Assembly: GCF_003965815.1 (NCBI RefSeq)
Contig: NZ_RXOE01000001.1
Coordinates: 1,240,001-1,304,000, forward strand
DNA: 64,000 bases
DNA from: Variovorax gossypii
Lineage (GTDB): Bacteria > Pseudomonadota > Gammaproteobacteria > Burkholderiales > Burkholderiaceae_C
Reading direction: 5' to 3'
Numbering within the stretch: position 1 is the first letter of the stretch; every line of letters starts with the position of its first letter. The notes beneath the pieces were generated by a model. The model ran no database searches. It was given only the letters and a program-made list of their open reading frames with translations, and was not told where the DNA came from. A program made the translations under genes and the position numbers. This document shows, one piece after another, positions 17,925 through 25,986 of this stretch.

Positions 17925-18557
17925 GTGACCACACGCATCCTGCACATCGAAGCCTCGCCTTCAGCCGCGCGTTCGCGCTCCGCCGAGACGGCGCGTCACT
18001 TCCTGCAACAACATCGTGCACTCCACCCCGACGTGGAGATCGAGACGCTGCGCCTCTGGGACCTCGACCTGCCCGCCTTCGACGCCACGATGATCGAGGC
18101 CAAGTTCGCGGTGCTTCGCGCCGCCAACGCCACCGAGGAGCAGAAGCGCCACTGGCAGAAGGCCGTGCGGCTGGCGCGCGCCTTCAACGCGGCGGACAAA
18201 TATGTCTTCAGTCTTCCCATGTGGAACTTCGGCATACCTTACATACTGAAGCACTACATCGATGTTGTTACCTTGCCTGGCGAAAACTGGCTCTGGACGC
18301 CCCAGGAAGGCTACAGCGGCCTCCTGCACGGCAAGCGCGCCGCGCTGATCTATTCGAGTGCAGGCGACTATCCGGTGGGCCTTCCGTCCCTCGATAAGGA
18401 CTTCCAGAAACCATACATGCGCACGTGGCTCGGCTTCCTCGGAATCGACGAAATCCTCGAGATAACGGCGGCGCCGACGCTTGCATCGCCGGAGGCCGTC
18501 TCGGCCTCCCTGGCCCGGGCCCGAAATGAAGCCGAAAGGCTTGCAGAGCGGTTCTGA
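17925..18557 (+). CDS. azoR: FMN-dependent NADH-azoreductase
   Basis: 210 residues from GTG 17925, chosen because GGGAAGGA sits at the right distance and the product then begins TTRILHIEASPSAARS, as usual for AzoR. An in-frame ATG at 17904 overlapping the sugE stop is the alternative. The flavodoxin-like fold shows the diagnostic SLPMWNFGIPYILKHYID block (residues ~94-111) and a LIYSSAGDY segment. AzoR homodimers reduce azo dyes and quinones with NADH in the cytoplasm. It is co-transcribed with sugE and divergent from the HxlR regulator, which suggests an electrophile or quinone stress response. Confidence 0.92.
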   Translation: MTTRILHIEASPSAARSRSAETARHFLQQHRALHPDVEIETLRLWDLDLPAFDATMIEAKFAVLRAANATEEQKRHWQKAVRLARAFNAADKYVFSLPMWNFGIPYILKHYIDVVTLPGENWLWTPQEGYSGLLHGKRAALIYSSAGDYPVGLPSLDKDFQKPYMRTWLGFLGIDEILEITAAPTLASPEAVSASLARARNEAERLAERF

Positions 18558-18692
18558 TGGGGATTCAGCCTTTAACCATGTCGGCAATGGGCTGATTTTT
18601 CGGGGACTTCAAATCGACACGCGGTCGCGGCAATATCCGCATCCCCCGATTCTTGTGTCAACCGATCTGACCTGAGGACTAAGGAGCCTTCC

Positions 18693-19082
18693 ATGTTCGC
18701 TACAGCAGAGCGCACCATCAAGACCCCCGGCCCCGAGCACCCGATCACCATCACACCCAACCCGCTGCGCGTGGTGGTGTCGGTCGACGGTTGCGTCATC
18801 GCCGATACCCGCGAGGCCCTGACGGTACGCGAAGCCCACTTCGGCACCGTGCACTACTTTCCTCGCAAGGACGTGAAGATGTCGCTTCTGGAACGTACCT
18901 CGCACGCAACCTACTGCCCGTACAAGGGCGAGTGCAACTACTACAGCATTCCCGCCGGCGGCGAACGCTCGGTGAATGCCGTATGGACCTACGAGTCGCC
19001 GTACGAACCGGTCTCGCAGCTCAAGGACTACGTGGCGTTCTATCCCGATCGCGTGGGTCCGATCGAAGAGCGCGTCTACTGA
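18693..19082 (+). CDS. DUF427 domain protein
   Basis: 129 residues, the usual length for a single DUF427 (NTP_transf_9) domain. Typical features are VVSVDGCVIADTREAL near residues 28-43, YFPRKDVKMSLLERT and the Cys pair in YCPYKGECNYYS, followed by WTYESPYEPVSQLKDYVAFY. The function of the family is unknown. A clear ribosome-binding site (AAGGAG) lies upstream of ATG 18693, and a strong intrinsic terminator follows at 19121. Confidence 0.85.
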   Translation: MFATAERTIKTPGPEHPITITPNPLRVVVSVDGCVIADTREALTVREAHFGTVHYFPRKDVKMSLLERTSHATYCPYKGECNYYSIPAGGERSVNAVWTYESPYEPVSQLKDYVAFYPDRVGPIEERVY

Positions 19083-19120
19083 CCACTCGACACGCAGCAC
19101 GCACATCAACGCAGACAAGC

Positions 19121-19158
19121 AAAAAGCCGGGCCCCGCTTTCACGGGGCCCGGCTTTTT
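19121..19158 (+). terminator. Rho-independent terminator after DUF427 gene
   Basis: A perfect inverted repeat, AAAAAGCCGGGCCCCG and CGGGGCCCGGCTTTTT, surrounds a CTTTCA loop. With A-runs and T-runs at the two ends it can act in both directions, ending the 18693 transcript and also the minus-strand transcript of the 19216-19596 gene. Confidence 0.93.
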
Positions 19159-19215
19159 ACTTTTGCTTTCGCGCTATCGCACTATCGCACTATCGCGCCA
19201 CAACGCTCCAGCCGA

Positions 19216-19596
19216 TTACAGCGGCAATGCGTCGCCGCGTGCGGCGGCACGGGCAGCTGCGCGCACCGTGGAGCGGTCCAGGCCGCTGGCGAGAACCGGT
19301 GCGACGCGCGAGGTCACGCCTTCGGCATACGGGTTCTCGCTGTGGGCGGCGGCCACGGCTTCGGCGCGAACGGCGGCGCGGCTGGTCGTGGAAGCAATCA
19401 GTTGCACGGGGCCCTGGTTGGCGCCGTCCGCATACGGGTTGCCGCTGCGGGCGGCGACCACGGCCTGGCTGGCAACGTCGGCACGGCTGGTGGCCGAGGT
19501 CAGTTGATGCACGCCGTCATAGCTTTCGGCATGAGCGGCACCGGCGGCGGCCAGCAGGGCGATGGAGATGGCGGAGAGGAGCTTCGAGGCGGTCAT
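19216..19596 (-). CDS. Secreted DUF4148-like small protein with internal repeats
   Basis: 126 residues from ATG 19596 with a clean signal peptide (MTASKLLSAISIALLAAAG, cleaved after AHA). The mature part has three imperfect repeats of about 28 residues of the form TSRADVASQAVVAARSGNPY; the third, at the C-terminus, is truncated. Small periplasmic proteins with this pattern are common and often multi-copy in Burkholderiales and are annotated DUF4148. Function is unknown. The shared terminator at 19121 probably ends this gene as well. Confidence 0.78.
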   Translation of the reverse strand: MTASKLLSAISIALLAAAGAAHAESYDGVHQLTSATSRADVASQAVVAARSGNPYADGANQGPVQLIASTTSRAAVRAEAVAAAHSENPYAEGVTSRVAPVLASGLDRSTVRAAARAAARGDALPL

Positions 19597-19831
19597 TTGG
19601 ATTTCCTTCAATTCAGTTCTTTGCATACGGGATGGTTTCGAACCGGTCTTGGGTGGGGCACCGTCCCTTTCGGGGGCGGCCACCTCGCTCGGGGCCTGTT
19701 CATCCAGATCGGCTTGCGGGCTGGTCTGTGAGACGAATTGTGAGCCGCCGGGTAGGTAAAAACCCGCAGCAAAGAGAACCGCGGCGTTCATGCGATGGAA
19801 ACAATCGCAGCGCCGCAGCGGGCGTGCCCCC

Positions 19832-20668
19832 TCAGCCCCAGGTCAGCGGGTCGAGGCCCAGATAGAAATCGAGCCGCCCGTCATCGGGCTCGCCGATCTC
19901 CAGGGTGTCGAACAGGCTCTTGCGAGCGGCAAGCTCGTCGTCCGGACCGCGCCAACTGTCGCGCGCATTCGCAAGAAAGAGCGAAAGATCGACATACCGG
20001 TCGGCCGTGCCGAGACGGCCGAGGTCGATCAGCCCGGTGCAGCGAAGCGTCCGCGGATCGACCATGAAGTTCGGCATGCATGCATCGCCATGGCACACGA
20101 CGCGGTCGCGCGCCTCCTGTGCCAGGCGCAGCGGCAACTGCACGCGCAGTGCATCGAGCAGAAGCGGCGGCGGAATGTCCTGCTGTTCCGGATCCAGGAA
20201 CTCCTTGTTGACCGCATTGCGTGCCACCACGTCGCAGGCACGCTCGAACATCGTGGAAAGAGCGCGCGCGAACGGGCAGCTTGCCGCGGGAATCTCGTGC
20301 AACAGCCTGAGCCGATGGGCCATGGAGGGCCACGCCTGAAGCAGCTGTCCGGCCGGCAATTCGCTGGCGGGCACGCCGGGAACGGCACTCATGACCAGGC
20401 ATGCGCCCTCCTGCGACGCATGCCAGTCGAGCACCTTCGCGGACCCCAGGTCGAAAGGCGCTAGCCATTCGGTGCGAAGCCTCTCGCCGGCCAGCGACTC
20501 CACGCCATCGGAGCCGCTCACGGACACCTTGGCGAACGCAACCCCATCGCTGCGGCGATAGACGCTGTCTCCCGACTCCCCGAGATTCACCGGGAGCCAC
20601 TCGATGCCGGCTGGAGGAACAGGAAGAAGATGCCGGGGATCCGGAAGGCCTTGTGTCGACAAATGCAT
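19832..20668 (-). CDS. Aminoglycoside 3''-phosphotransferase-like (APH(3'')/StrA type)
   Basis: 278 residues. The APH fold is clear: GESGDSVYRRSDGVAFAKVS is the nucleotide-binding start, QEGACLVMSAVPGVPASEL the hinge, VVCHGDACMPNFMVD the Brenner catalytic loop and GLIDLGRLGTADRYVDLSL the metal-binding segment. These blocks, and the ending DFYLGLDPLTWG, closely match my memory of APH(3'')-Ib (StrA), which phosphorylates streptomycin at the 3''-OH. No StrB-like gene, integron or insertion sequence lies nearby, so this is probably an intrinsic chromosomal relative. Whether it confers resistance cannot be read from sequence. Confidence 0.88.
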   Translation of the reverse strand: MHLSTQGLPDPRHLLPVPPAGIEWLPVNLGESGDSVYRRSDGVAFAKVSVSGSDGVESLAGERLRTEWLAPFDLGSAKVLDWHASQEGACLVMSAVPGVPASELPAGQLLQAWPSMAHRLRLLHEIPAASCPFARALSTMFERACDVVARNAVNKEFLDPEQQDIPPPLLLDALRVQLPLRLAQEARDRVVCHGDACMPNFMVDPRTLRCTGLIDLGRLGTADRYVDLSLFLANARDSWRGPDDELAARKSLFDTLEIGEPDDGRLDFYLGLDPLTWG

Positions 20669-20746
20669 GCGGCGGGTGCGGGCGCAAAGTGTGTTGGGTT
20701 GCCCTCGGGAATCTATCCAATCCCGCCCGCCGCGCAGCCAATGCCC

Positions 20747-21217
20747 CTATCGGCCGGCCTGCGCCACGTTCACCGCGCCCTTCATTCCCGCGTCGTAGTG
20801 CCCGGGCTGCAGGCAGCCGAAATCGACCTTGCCGGCCTTCGTGAACTGCCAGACGACCTCGCCCGTCTTGCCCGGCGCCAGCGTCACCATGTTTGGCTCG
20901 GCGTGCTCCATTTCCGGGTTCTTCATCATCGCGGCGTAGTGCGACTTCAGTTCCTGCGCAGTGCCGAGCACCAGCTCGTGCTTCAGCTTGCCCGAGTTCC
21001 TGACAACGAAGCGCACGGTCTCGCCCTGCTTGACGCTGATGTCGGCCGGCGTGAAGCGCATGCCGTCCGTCATGTCGACTTCGATCGTGCGGGTCGCCTT
21101 GGCGGCCACGCCGGGCTTGCCGATCGCGTCGTTGTGCGTGCCAGAGGCCGATGCACCGGTGGCAAGCACGGCGAGCAGCGTTGCGAAGGCGGAGGTGGCG
21201 AGGAATGCGTGTTTCAT
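20747..21217 (-). CDS. Periplasmic cupredoxin (plastocyanin/azurin-like)
   Basis: 156 residues from ATG 21217 with the signal peptide MKHAFLATSAFATLLAVLAT. The single cupredoxin domain has GETVRFVVRNSGKLKHELVL, with the first Cu-ligand His, and a C-terminal GCLQPGHYDAGM containing the remaining Cys, His and Met ligands. A His/Met-rich stretch (KSHYAAMMKNPEMEHAEPNM) between them recalls CopI/PcoE-like copper-tolerance cupredoxins. It probably binds Cu in the periplasm for electron transfer or detoxification. Confidence 0.87.
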   Translation of the reverse strand: MKHAFLATSAFATLLAVLATGASASGTHNDAIGKPGVAAKATRTIEVDMTDGMRFTPADISVKQGETVRFVVRNSGKLKHELVLGTAQELKSHYAAMMKNPEMEHAEPNMVTLAPGKTGEVVWQFTKAGKVDFGCLQPGHYDAGMKGAVNVAQAGR

Positions 21218-21400
21218 GATGCGATGCTCCTTGGGGTGAATGGCGAATGAAGAAAAAAGCAGACAGACCGACACGCGCCGGATTCTGGAAAGCCCACCCG
21301 GCCATCTCCTTTCACGCGGATTACAAGGGCGTAATCCGCAGGCACGCCCGTAAGATGGCGCCCGCCACTTCGGCCCTTGCCTGGAGCGAAGAAGAAAAAG

Positions 21401-22255
21401 ATGTCCCACCCCGTCTACCTTTCCAGCTCGCACCTGCCGCGCATGCCCGAAGGCAGCCGCAACGAATGGCGCGGCTTCTTCGGCCATGGCGGAGAACTGG
21501 AGGCCAATGCCTTCTTTCCGCTCTTCTGGCGGGCGCTCTTCGGCGAAGGCGACATCCGCCACGCGCGCTTCATCGACTCGTACGACATCGATGACGAGGA
21601 CAGCGCCATCGAACGCGAGGAGTACCTCGAAGACTTCGGTGCCGACGCCACCTACCCCTACCTCGTCACCGACAAGACCAGCGCGCTCACGCGACTCGCC
21701 GCACGGCGCGAAGCCGTCGTCGCAGCCATCGGCGAACGCTACCGGCCGCTCTACGAAGGCTTCGAAGCCTGGATCGCTCGAGGCTTCGCGGATTACATCC
21801 TGCTGCGGACCGAAGGACTGCCCGATGCCGCGGATGCCGAGCCATGGCTGCGCGCCGAGCAGGCGTCCATCGATCGCCTCGACGACAGCAGCCTGATCGG
21901 CAACCTCATGTCGGATCTCTCGCGCCACGACTCCGACCCGGTCTGGCGACTGGCCGGCATCGGTGCATCGCCGGACAACCCATGGCCCACGCCGGAACTG
22001 AGACGCCTCTTCCCCGACCCGAGGCAACGAAAGCCGCGAAAGGAAGGAAGCACGCAACCGGCGGAAAAGCTCAGGAGCCGGCCCAAGAGCTGGATCGACC
22101 CGGTGCTCGAATGGCTGGCCGTCGCGCTGTCGGCAGCCGCGACGCTGGGCACCTATTTCTCCACGCGATCGATGTGGTTGGCACTGCTGGTCTTTCTCTG
22201 CGCGGCCTTCGCGCTGGGCTTCGGCATCGTCAAGCTGCGCGGCCCGAGGTCCTGA
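21401..22255 (+). CDS. Unknown protein with C-terminal membrane hairpin
   Basis: 284 residues from ATG 21401, preceded by GAAGAAAAAG. The first ~215 residues are acidic and soluble-looking, including FIDSYDIDDEDSAIEREEYL and ERYRPLYEGFEAWIARGFAD. A basic linker follows, then two adjacent hydrophobic helices near residues 228-250 and 256-277. I do not recognise the family. The gene is divergent from the cupredoxin gene and followed by the small DUF2845 gene at 22321. A cytoplasmic domain tethered to the inner membrane is the simplest reading. Confidence 0.65.
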   Translation: MSHPVYLSSSHLPRMPEGSRNEWRGFFGHGGELEANAFFPLFWRALFGEGDIRHARFIDSYDIDDEDSAIEREEYLEDFGADATYPYLVTDKTSALTRLAARREAVVAAIGERYRPLYEGFEAWIARGFADYILLRTEGLPDAADAEPWLRAEQASIDRLDDSSLIGNLMSDLSRHDSDPVWRLAGIGASPDNPWPTPELRRLFPDPRQRKPRKEGSTQPAEKLRSRPKSWIDPVLEWLAVALSAAATLGTYFSTRSMWLALLVFLCAAFALGFGIVKLRGPRS

Positions 22256-22320
22256 TGGCGGCAAGGGAAACTATCGGGGCCGCTCGCAATTCCAAGCCGC
22301 TCAAGGAGCCCATCGACACC

Positions 22321-22677
22321 ATGCGCACACTCGCAGCCAGCACCCTCGTCTTTCTTGTCGCCCTCATGCACGCCGGCAGCGCCTCGGCCCAATCGCTGAG
22401 CTGCGGCGGCACGCTCTCCGGCGTGGGCGACTCCAAGTTCTCGGTGGTTCAGAAGTGTGGCGAACCGATGTCGAAGGAATTCGTCTGCGTGCCCCGCCCG
22501 CAGGTGGCATGGGTGCTTTCGCCCTACCCCGGCGCACCGGCGCAGCAGGTGGTGACGCAGGCGTGCGTGCCGATGGAAGACTGGGTATACCACCGGGGCC
22601 AGGGCAACTTCCTGGGCATCGTGAGGTTCTACAACGGCACCATCGAATCGGTGCGCGACGGGGAAAGGGTGCGGTAG
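22321..22677 (+). CDS. Secreted DUF2845 protein
   Basis: 118 residues from ATG 22321 with a signal peptide ending SASAQ. The mature protein has four Cys (SLSCGG, VQKCGEP, FVCVP, QACVP) that could form two disulfides. The SVVQKCGEP motif and the terminal VRFYNGTIESVRDGERVR identify the DUF2845 family of small periplasmic proteins. Function unknown. It lies in the same direction between the membrane-hairpin gene and the GNAT gene (7-bp gap), so these may be co-transcribed. Confidence 0.78.
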   Translation: MRTLAASTLVFLVALMHAGSASAQSLSCGGTLSGVGDSKFSVVQKCGEPMSKEFVCVPRPQVAWVLSPYPGAPAQQVVTQACVPMEDWVYHRGQGNFLGIVRFYNGTIESVRDGERVR

Positions 22678-22683
22678 CGGCCG

Positions 22684-23190
22684 ATGAACATCCATATCCG
22701 GAACGAAGTTCCCGCGGACGCACCCGCCATCGAAGCGGTGACGGCAGCCGCCTTTCTCGATGCAGAGCATTCGAGCCACACCGAGCAGTTCATCGTCAAT
22801 GCATTGCGGCGCGCTGGCCAGCTCTCGGTCTCGCTCGTCGCGGAAGATGCCGGGCAGATCGTCGGGCACGTCGCCATTTCCCCTGTGCGCATCTCCGACG
22901 GTTCTCTCGGCTGGTACGGGCTCGGTCCGGTGTCGGTTGCACCCGGACATCAGGCTCTCGGCATCGGCAAGCGGCTCGTGAACGAAGCGCTGGCCGCGTT
23001 GCGCGACATGGGCGCATCCGGCTGCGTCGTGCTCGGCGACCCGGCCTACTACGGCCGCTTCGGTTTCGCGGCCATGCCTGTGCTGGTCTACCCCGGCGTG
23101 CCGGCGCAGTATTTCCAGGCGCTGCTGCTGGCCGGAGCGATGCCGTTCGGCACCGTTTCGTATCACGCGGCCTTCGAAACGACGGCCTGA
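22684..23190 (+). CDS. GNAT N-acetyltransferase, YhbS-like
   Basis: 168 residues. The acetyl-CoA-binding motif A is VAPGHQALGIGKRLVNEALA (residues ~81-100), followed by VVLGDPAYYGRFGF, a strong signature of the YhbS subfamily. It should transfer acetyl from acetyl-CoA to an amine; the substrate for YhbS-type enzymes is not established. It begins 7 bp after the DUF2845 gene. Confidence 0.87.
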   Translation: MNIHIRNEVPADAPAIEAVTAAAFLDAEHSSHTEQFIVNALRRAGQLSVSLVAEDAGQIVGHVAISPVRISDGSLGWYGLGPVSVAPGHQALGIGKRLVNEALAALRDMGASGCVVLGDPAYYGRFGFAAMPVLVYPGVPAQYFQALLLAGAMPFGTVSYHAAFETTA

Positions 23191-23203
23191 GCGCTCCGCA
23201 GGT

Positions 23204-23734
23204 TCAGGGCGGCAGCAACAGCGGCCCGCAGTTCTCCTCGGCCACGAACACCGCCACCAGCCTGGCCGGCTTGACCGGATCGGGGTTCTCCGCGAACAGA
23301 TGCAGCGTGCCCGGCGGCTCGAAGAAGGTTTCGCCTGACTTGTAGTCGCCCACCGGAGTGCCGGCCAGCTGCGAGCGCACCGTGCCATCGAGAATGATGG
23401 CGGTCACCGAGCCCGGATGCCGGTGCGCAGGCGAATAGGCCATCGGCGGAAAGTCGACGATCACCGTGGTGACCGACTTGCCCGGCACGTTGGGCAGGGC
23501 CTCGCAGGAAATGACCCGGGACGAGGTCTGAGGCCGCGCCGCAGTGGCCGAGCCTTCGGGGGCCGGTGCCGACGAGAACATCGGCCGGCTTACGCTGCTG
23601 CAGATGTCGTCGATGAGCCGGAGGGTCGATTGCCTGCCGGCATGCGGCAGCAGCGCCCAGCCCGCCGCAGCGACGGCCAGCGCGGCGAGTCCGGCGCCCG
23701 CATGGCGGTGCGCGGGAAAAATCCGGGCATTCAT
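23204..23734 (-). CDS. Cupin-domain protein with N-terminal membrane anchor
   Basis: 176 residues from ATG 23734, overlapping the stop of the upstream epimerase gene by ATGA. The N-terminus has one hydrophobic segment (residues ~12-30), probably a membrane anchor or uncleaved signal. The C-terminal cupin barrel has the metal-binding pattern in YSPAHRHPGSVTAIILDG and TFFEPPGTLHLFAEN, supplying three His. Co-translation with the NAD-epimerase suggests joint function; the reaction is unknown. Confidence 0.75.
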   Translation of the reverse strand: MNARIFPAHRHAGAGLAALAVAAAGWALLPHAGRQSTLRLIDDICSSVSRPMFSSAPAPEGSATAARPQTSSRVISCEALPNVPGKSVTTVIVDFPPMAYSPAHRHPGSVTAIILDGTVRSQLAGTPVGDYKSGETFFEPPGTLHLFAENPDPVKPARLVAVFVAEENCGPLLLPP

Positions 23735-24474
23735 CGCAGGGCTCCCTGCGGCAGCCGCTCGTCCGCACGCCAGCCCAGCACGCGCTTGGCCTTCTCGCTG
23801 CTGGCCTCGGCCCCGTCCTCGGCGATGTTGAAGATGCCACCCGGTGAGCGCTGCAGCGCCCGCAAGGCAGCCCGCGCGGCGGCCTCCACATGCAGCGGAC
23901 TCGGCCCCTTGGGCGTCCCGGTCGACGTGTTCGGCCCGTAGAGCTGTCCGTAGCGCAGCACCGTGGCGGTCATGCCGCGCGCGGCCATCACGCTCCGTTC
24001 CAGCGCGGCCACGCCGTCGACGCTGATGCAGCGCGAGCCTTCGGCCTCCGTATCGAGCGGCCACTCTTCCGCGAAGGGCCTGGGCCCCGGTGCGTAGGCC
24101 CAGGCGATGCTCTGCGCCACCAACCGCTTCGCACCCGCGGCCTGCGCGGCGGCCACGAGATTGCGCGTGCCTTCGATGCGCACCCGCGCGTTGAGCACGG
24201 CCGCCTCGGCCATGCGGGTCGGGTCCAGGTCTCTGGGCAGGTCCGTGAGCTGGTGGATCACGCCCCACGGCGCGATGCGCACCAGCGCGGCATGCAGCGC
24301 CTGTGCATCGAACACGTCGACGACGACCGGGTGCACGCCCTGTGCCTCCAGCACCTCCGCGCGGTCCGCACGCCGCGTGCTGCCATGCACGGCGTAGCCC
24401 GCCTCGATCAGCATCGGAACCAGCGCGGTGCCGACCGCTCCGGTGGCGCCCGCCAAAAAAACCTTCTCGCTCAT
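23731..24474 (-). CDS. NAD-dependent epimerase/dehydratase family protein
   Basis: 247 residues from ATG 24474; the upstream in-frame ATG 24573 overlaps the divergent regulator and is rejected. The Rossmann start is VFLAGATGAVGTALVPMLIE with the GxxGxxG motif. The usual YxxxK pair is not evident: SIAWAYAPGPRP and VDGVAALERSVMAARG stand in its place, so it may be an atypical SDR, a reductase-like NmrA relative, or a nucleotide sensor. It is divergent from the MocR-type regulator (92-bp gap), its likely controller. Confidence 0.8.
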   Translation of the reverse strand: MSEKVFLAGATGAVGTALVPMLIEAGYAVHGSTRRADRAEVLEAQGVHPVVVDVFDAQALHAALVRIAPWGVIHQLTDLPRDLDPTRMAEAAVLNARVRIEGTRNLVAAAQAAGAKRLVAQSIAWAYAPGPRPFAEEWPLDTEAEGSRCISVDGVAALERSVMAARGMTATVLRYGQLYGPNTSTGTPKGPSPLHVEAAARAALRALQRSPGGIFNIAEDGAEASSEKAKRVLGWRADERLPQGALR

Positions 24475-24566
24475 TGCGTTTCTTCCTTCCAGGCTGTTGC
24501 GAAGGTCGATCATGGATTTACCATGCCCCATCGAAAAGAGCCAAGAATCATGAAAACGACCAGGCC

Positions 24567-25979
24567 ATGACACTCAGGATCGACCGCTCGAAGCCGACGC
24601 CGCTGTTCCGCCAGATCTACGAGCGCTACCGCAGCGCCATCGAACAGGGCACGCTGCGCCCCGGAGATCGCGTCGCCTCCGCGCGCAGCCTCGCCGCCGA
24701 GCTCGGCGTGGCGCGCGGCACCATCGAAACGGCCTACAACCAGCTGACGGGCGAAGGCTACTTCTCATCACGCGGGCAGGCCGGCACCGTGGTCTCCCCG
24801 TCGCTTCCGCTCCATCGGCCCGCTCGGCGCGATGCGCCTCGCCGCGCGGACACCCGCACATCCGGCGACGCGCTTAAGCAGCCGGGAGAGCCGCCGCCGA
24901 TGCAGCTGGGCATTCCGGCGCTGGACGCCTTCCCGCGCAAACTGTGGTCGCGCCTCGCCGCCCGCCGCGCGCGGGCCATGAACGCGGCCGACATGTTCTA
25001 CGGCGACCCTTGCGGCTATGCGCCGCTGCGCGAGGCCATCGCGGCCTACCTGCTGGTGTCGCGCGGCGTCTCGTGCCATGCCGCGCAGGTGCTGGTGACG
25101 GGCGGCTATCGCGCATCGCTCTCGCTCGTCGCGCGCACGCTGCTGAAGAAGGACGACCGCGTCTGGATCGAGGACCCCGGTTTTCCTCCCACACACGAGG
25201 TGCTGCGCGCAGCCGGCCAGCGCGCAGTGCCGGTACCGGTGGACGAAGACGGCCTCGTCGTCGCGCGCGGCTTGCGCAAGGCGCCGAAGGCGCGCATGGC
25301 CGTCGTCACGCCTTCCCACCAGGCGCCGCTGGGCGTGTCGATGACGTTAGCGCGCCGCCTGCAGCTGCTCGAATGGGCCACTCGTGCGAACGCGTGGATC
25401 GTCGAGGACGACTACGACGGCGAATACCGCTATGCCGGAGCGCCGCTGCCAGCGCTCAAGAGCCTGGACGGCAACGACCGCGTGCTGTACGCGGGCAGCT
25501 TCTCGAAGGTACTCTTTCCCGGACTTGCGCTGGGCTACCTGGTCGTGCCCGAATCGCTGCGCGCCCGCTTTGAGGAGGCCGCGCGCATCGGTTCGAACGG
25601 CTGCCCGCAGGCCACGCAGGCCGTGGTGGCCGACTTCATGCGCGAGGGGCACTTCCCGCGCCACCTGAAGAAGATGCGCCTGCTCTATGCGCGGCGGCGC
25701 GCCATGCTAGCGGCCGGCTTGCTGAAGGCATTCGGCGACGAAGTGCGCATCGACCTGCGCAGCGGCGGCATGCACCTGATCGCGCGCTTCGACAAGCGCC
25801 GCGAGAGCGATGCAGAACTCGCCCTGCGCGCGCAGCAGGCCGGGCTGAACTGCCAGCCGCTCTCGGCGCGCGGCGTGGCGGGGCCGGCCGCGCAGGGCCT
25901 GCTGATGGGCTTCACCAACATCGCCACCGCCGCCGAGGCGAACAGGCTCGCGGCGAAGCTGCGAGCGGCCTTCGGCTGA
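24567..25979 (+). CDS. MocR-family (GntR/aminotransferase) regulator, PdxR-like
   Basis: 470 residues. The N-terminal GntR winged helix is FRQIYERYRSAIEQGTLRPG through RSLAAELGVARGTIETAYNQ (residues ~13-60). The aminotransferase-like domain has EDDYDGEYRYAGAPLPALK and the PLP-lysine motif GSFSKVLFPGLALGYLV (Lys near residue 315). MocR regulators bind PLP as an internal aldimine and respond to amino compounds or vitamin B6 levels. No pdxST genes are present; the divergent epimerase-cupin operon is the probable target. Confidence 0.9.
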   Translation: MTLRIDRSKPTPLFRQIYERYRSAIEQGTLRPGDRVASARSLAAELGVARGTIETAYNQLTGEGYFSSRGQAGTVVSPSLPLHRPARRDAPRRADTRTSGDALKQPGEPPPMQLGIPALDAFPRKLWSRLAARRARAMNAADMFYGDPCGYAPLREAIAAYLLVSRGVSCHAAQVLVTGGYRASLSLVARTLLKKDDRVWIEDPGFPPTHEVLRAAGQRAVPVPVDEDGLVVARGLRKAPKARMAVVTPSHQAPLGVSMTLARRLQLLEWATRANAWIVEDDYDGEYRYAGAPLPALKSLDGNDRVLYAGSFSKVLFPGLALGYLVVPESLRARFEEAARIGSNGCPQATQAVVADFMREGHFPRHLKKMRLLYARRRAMLAAGLLKAFGDEVRIDLRSGGMHLIARFDKRRESDAELALRAQQAGLNCQPLSARGVAGPAAQGLLMGFTNIATAAEANRLAAKLRAAFG

Positions 25980-25986
25980 GCCTCCT

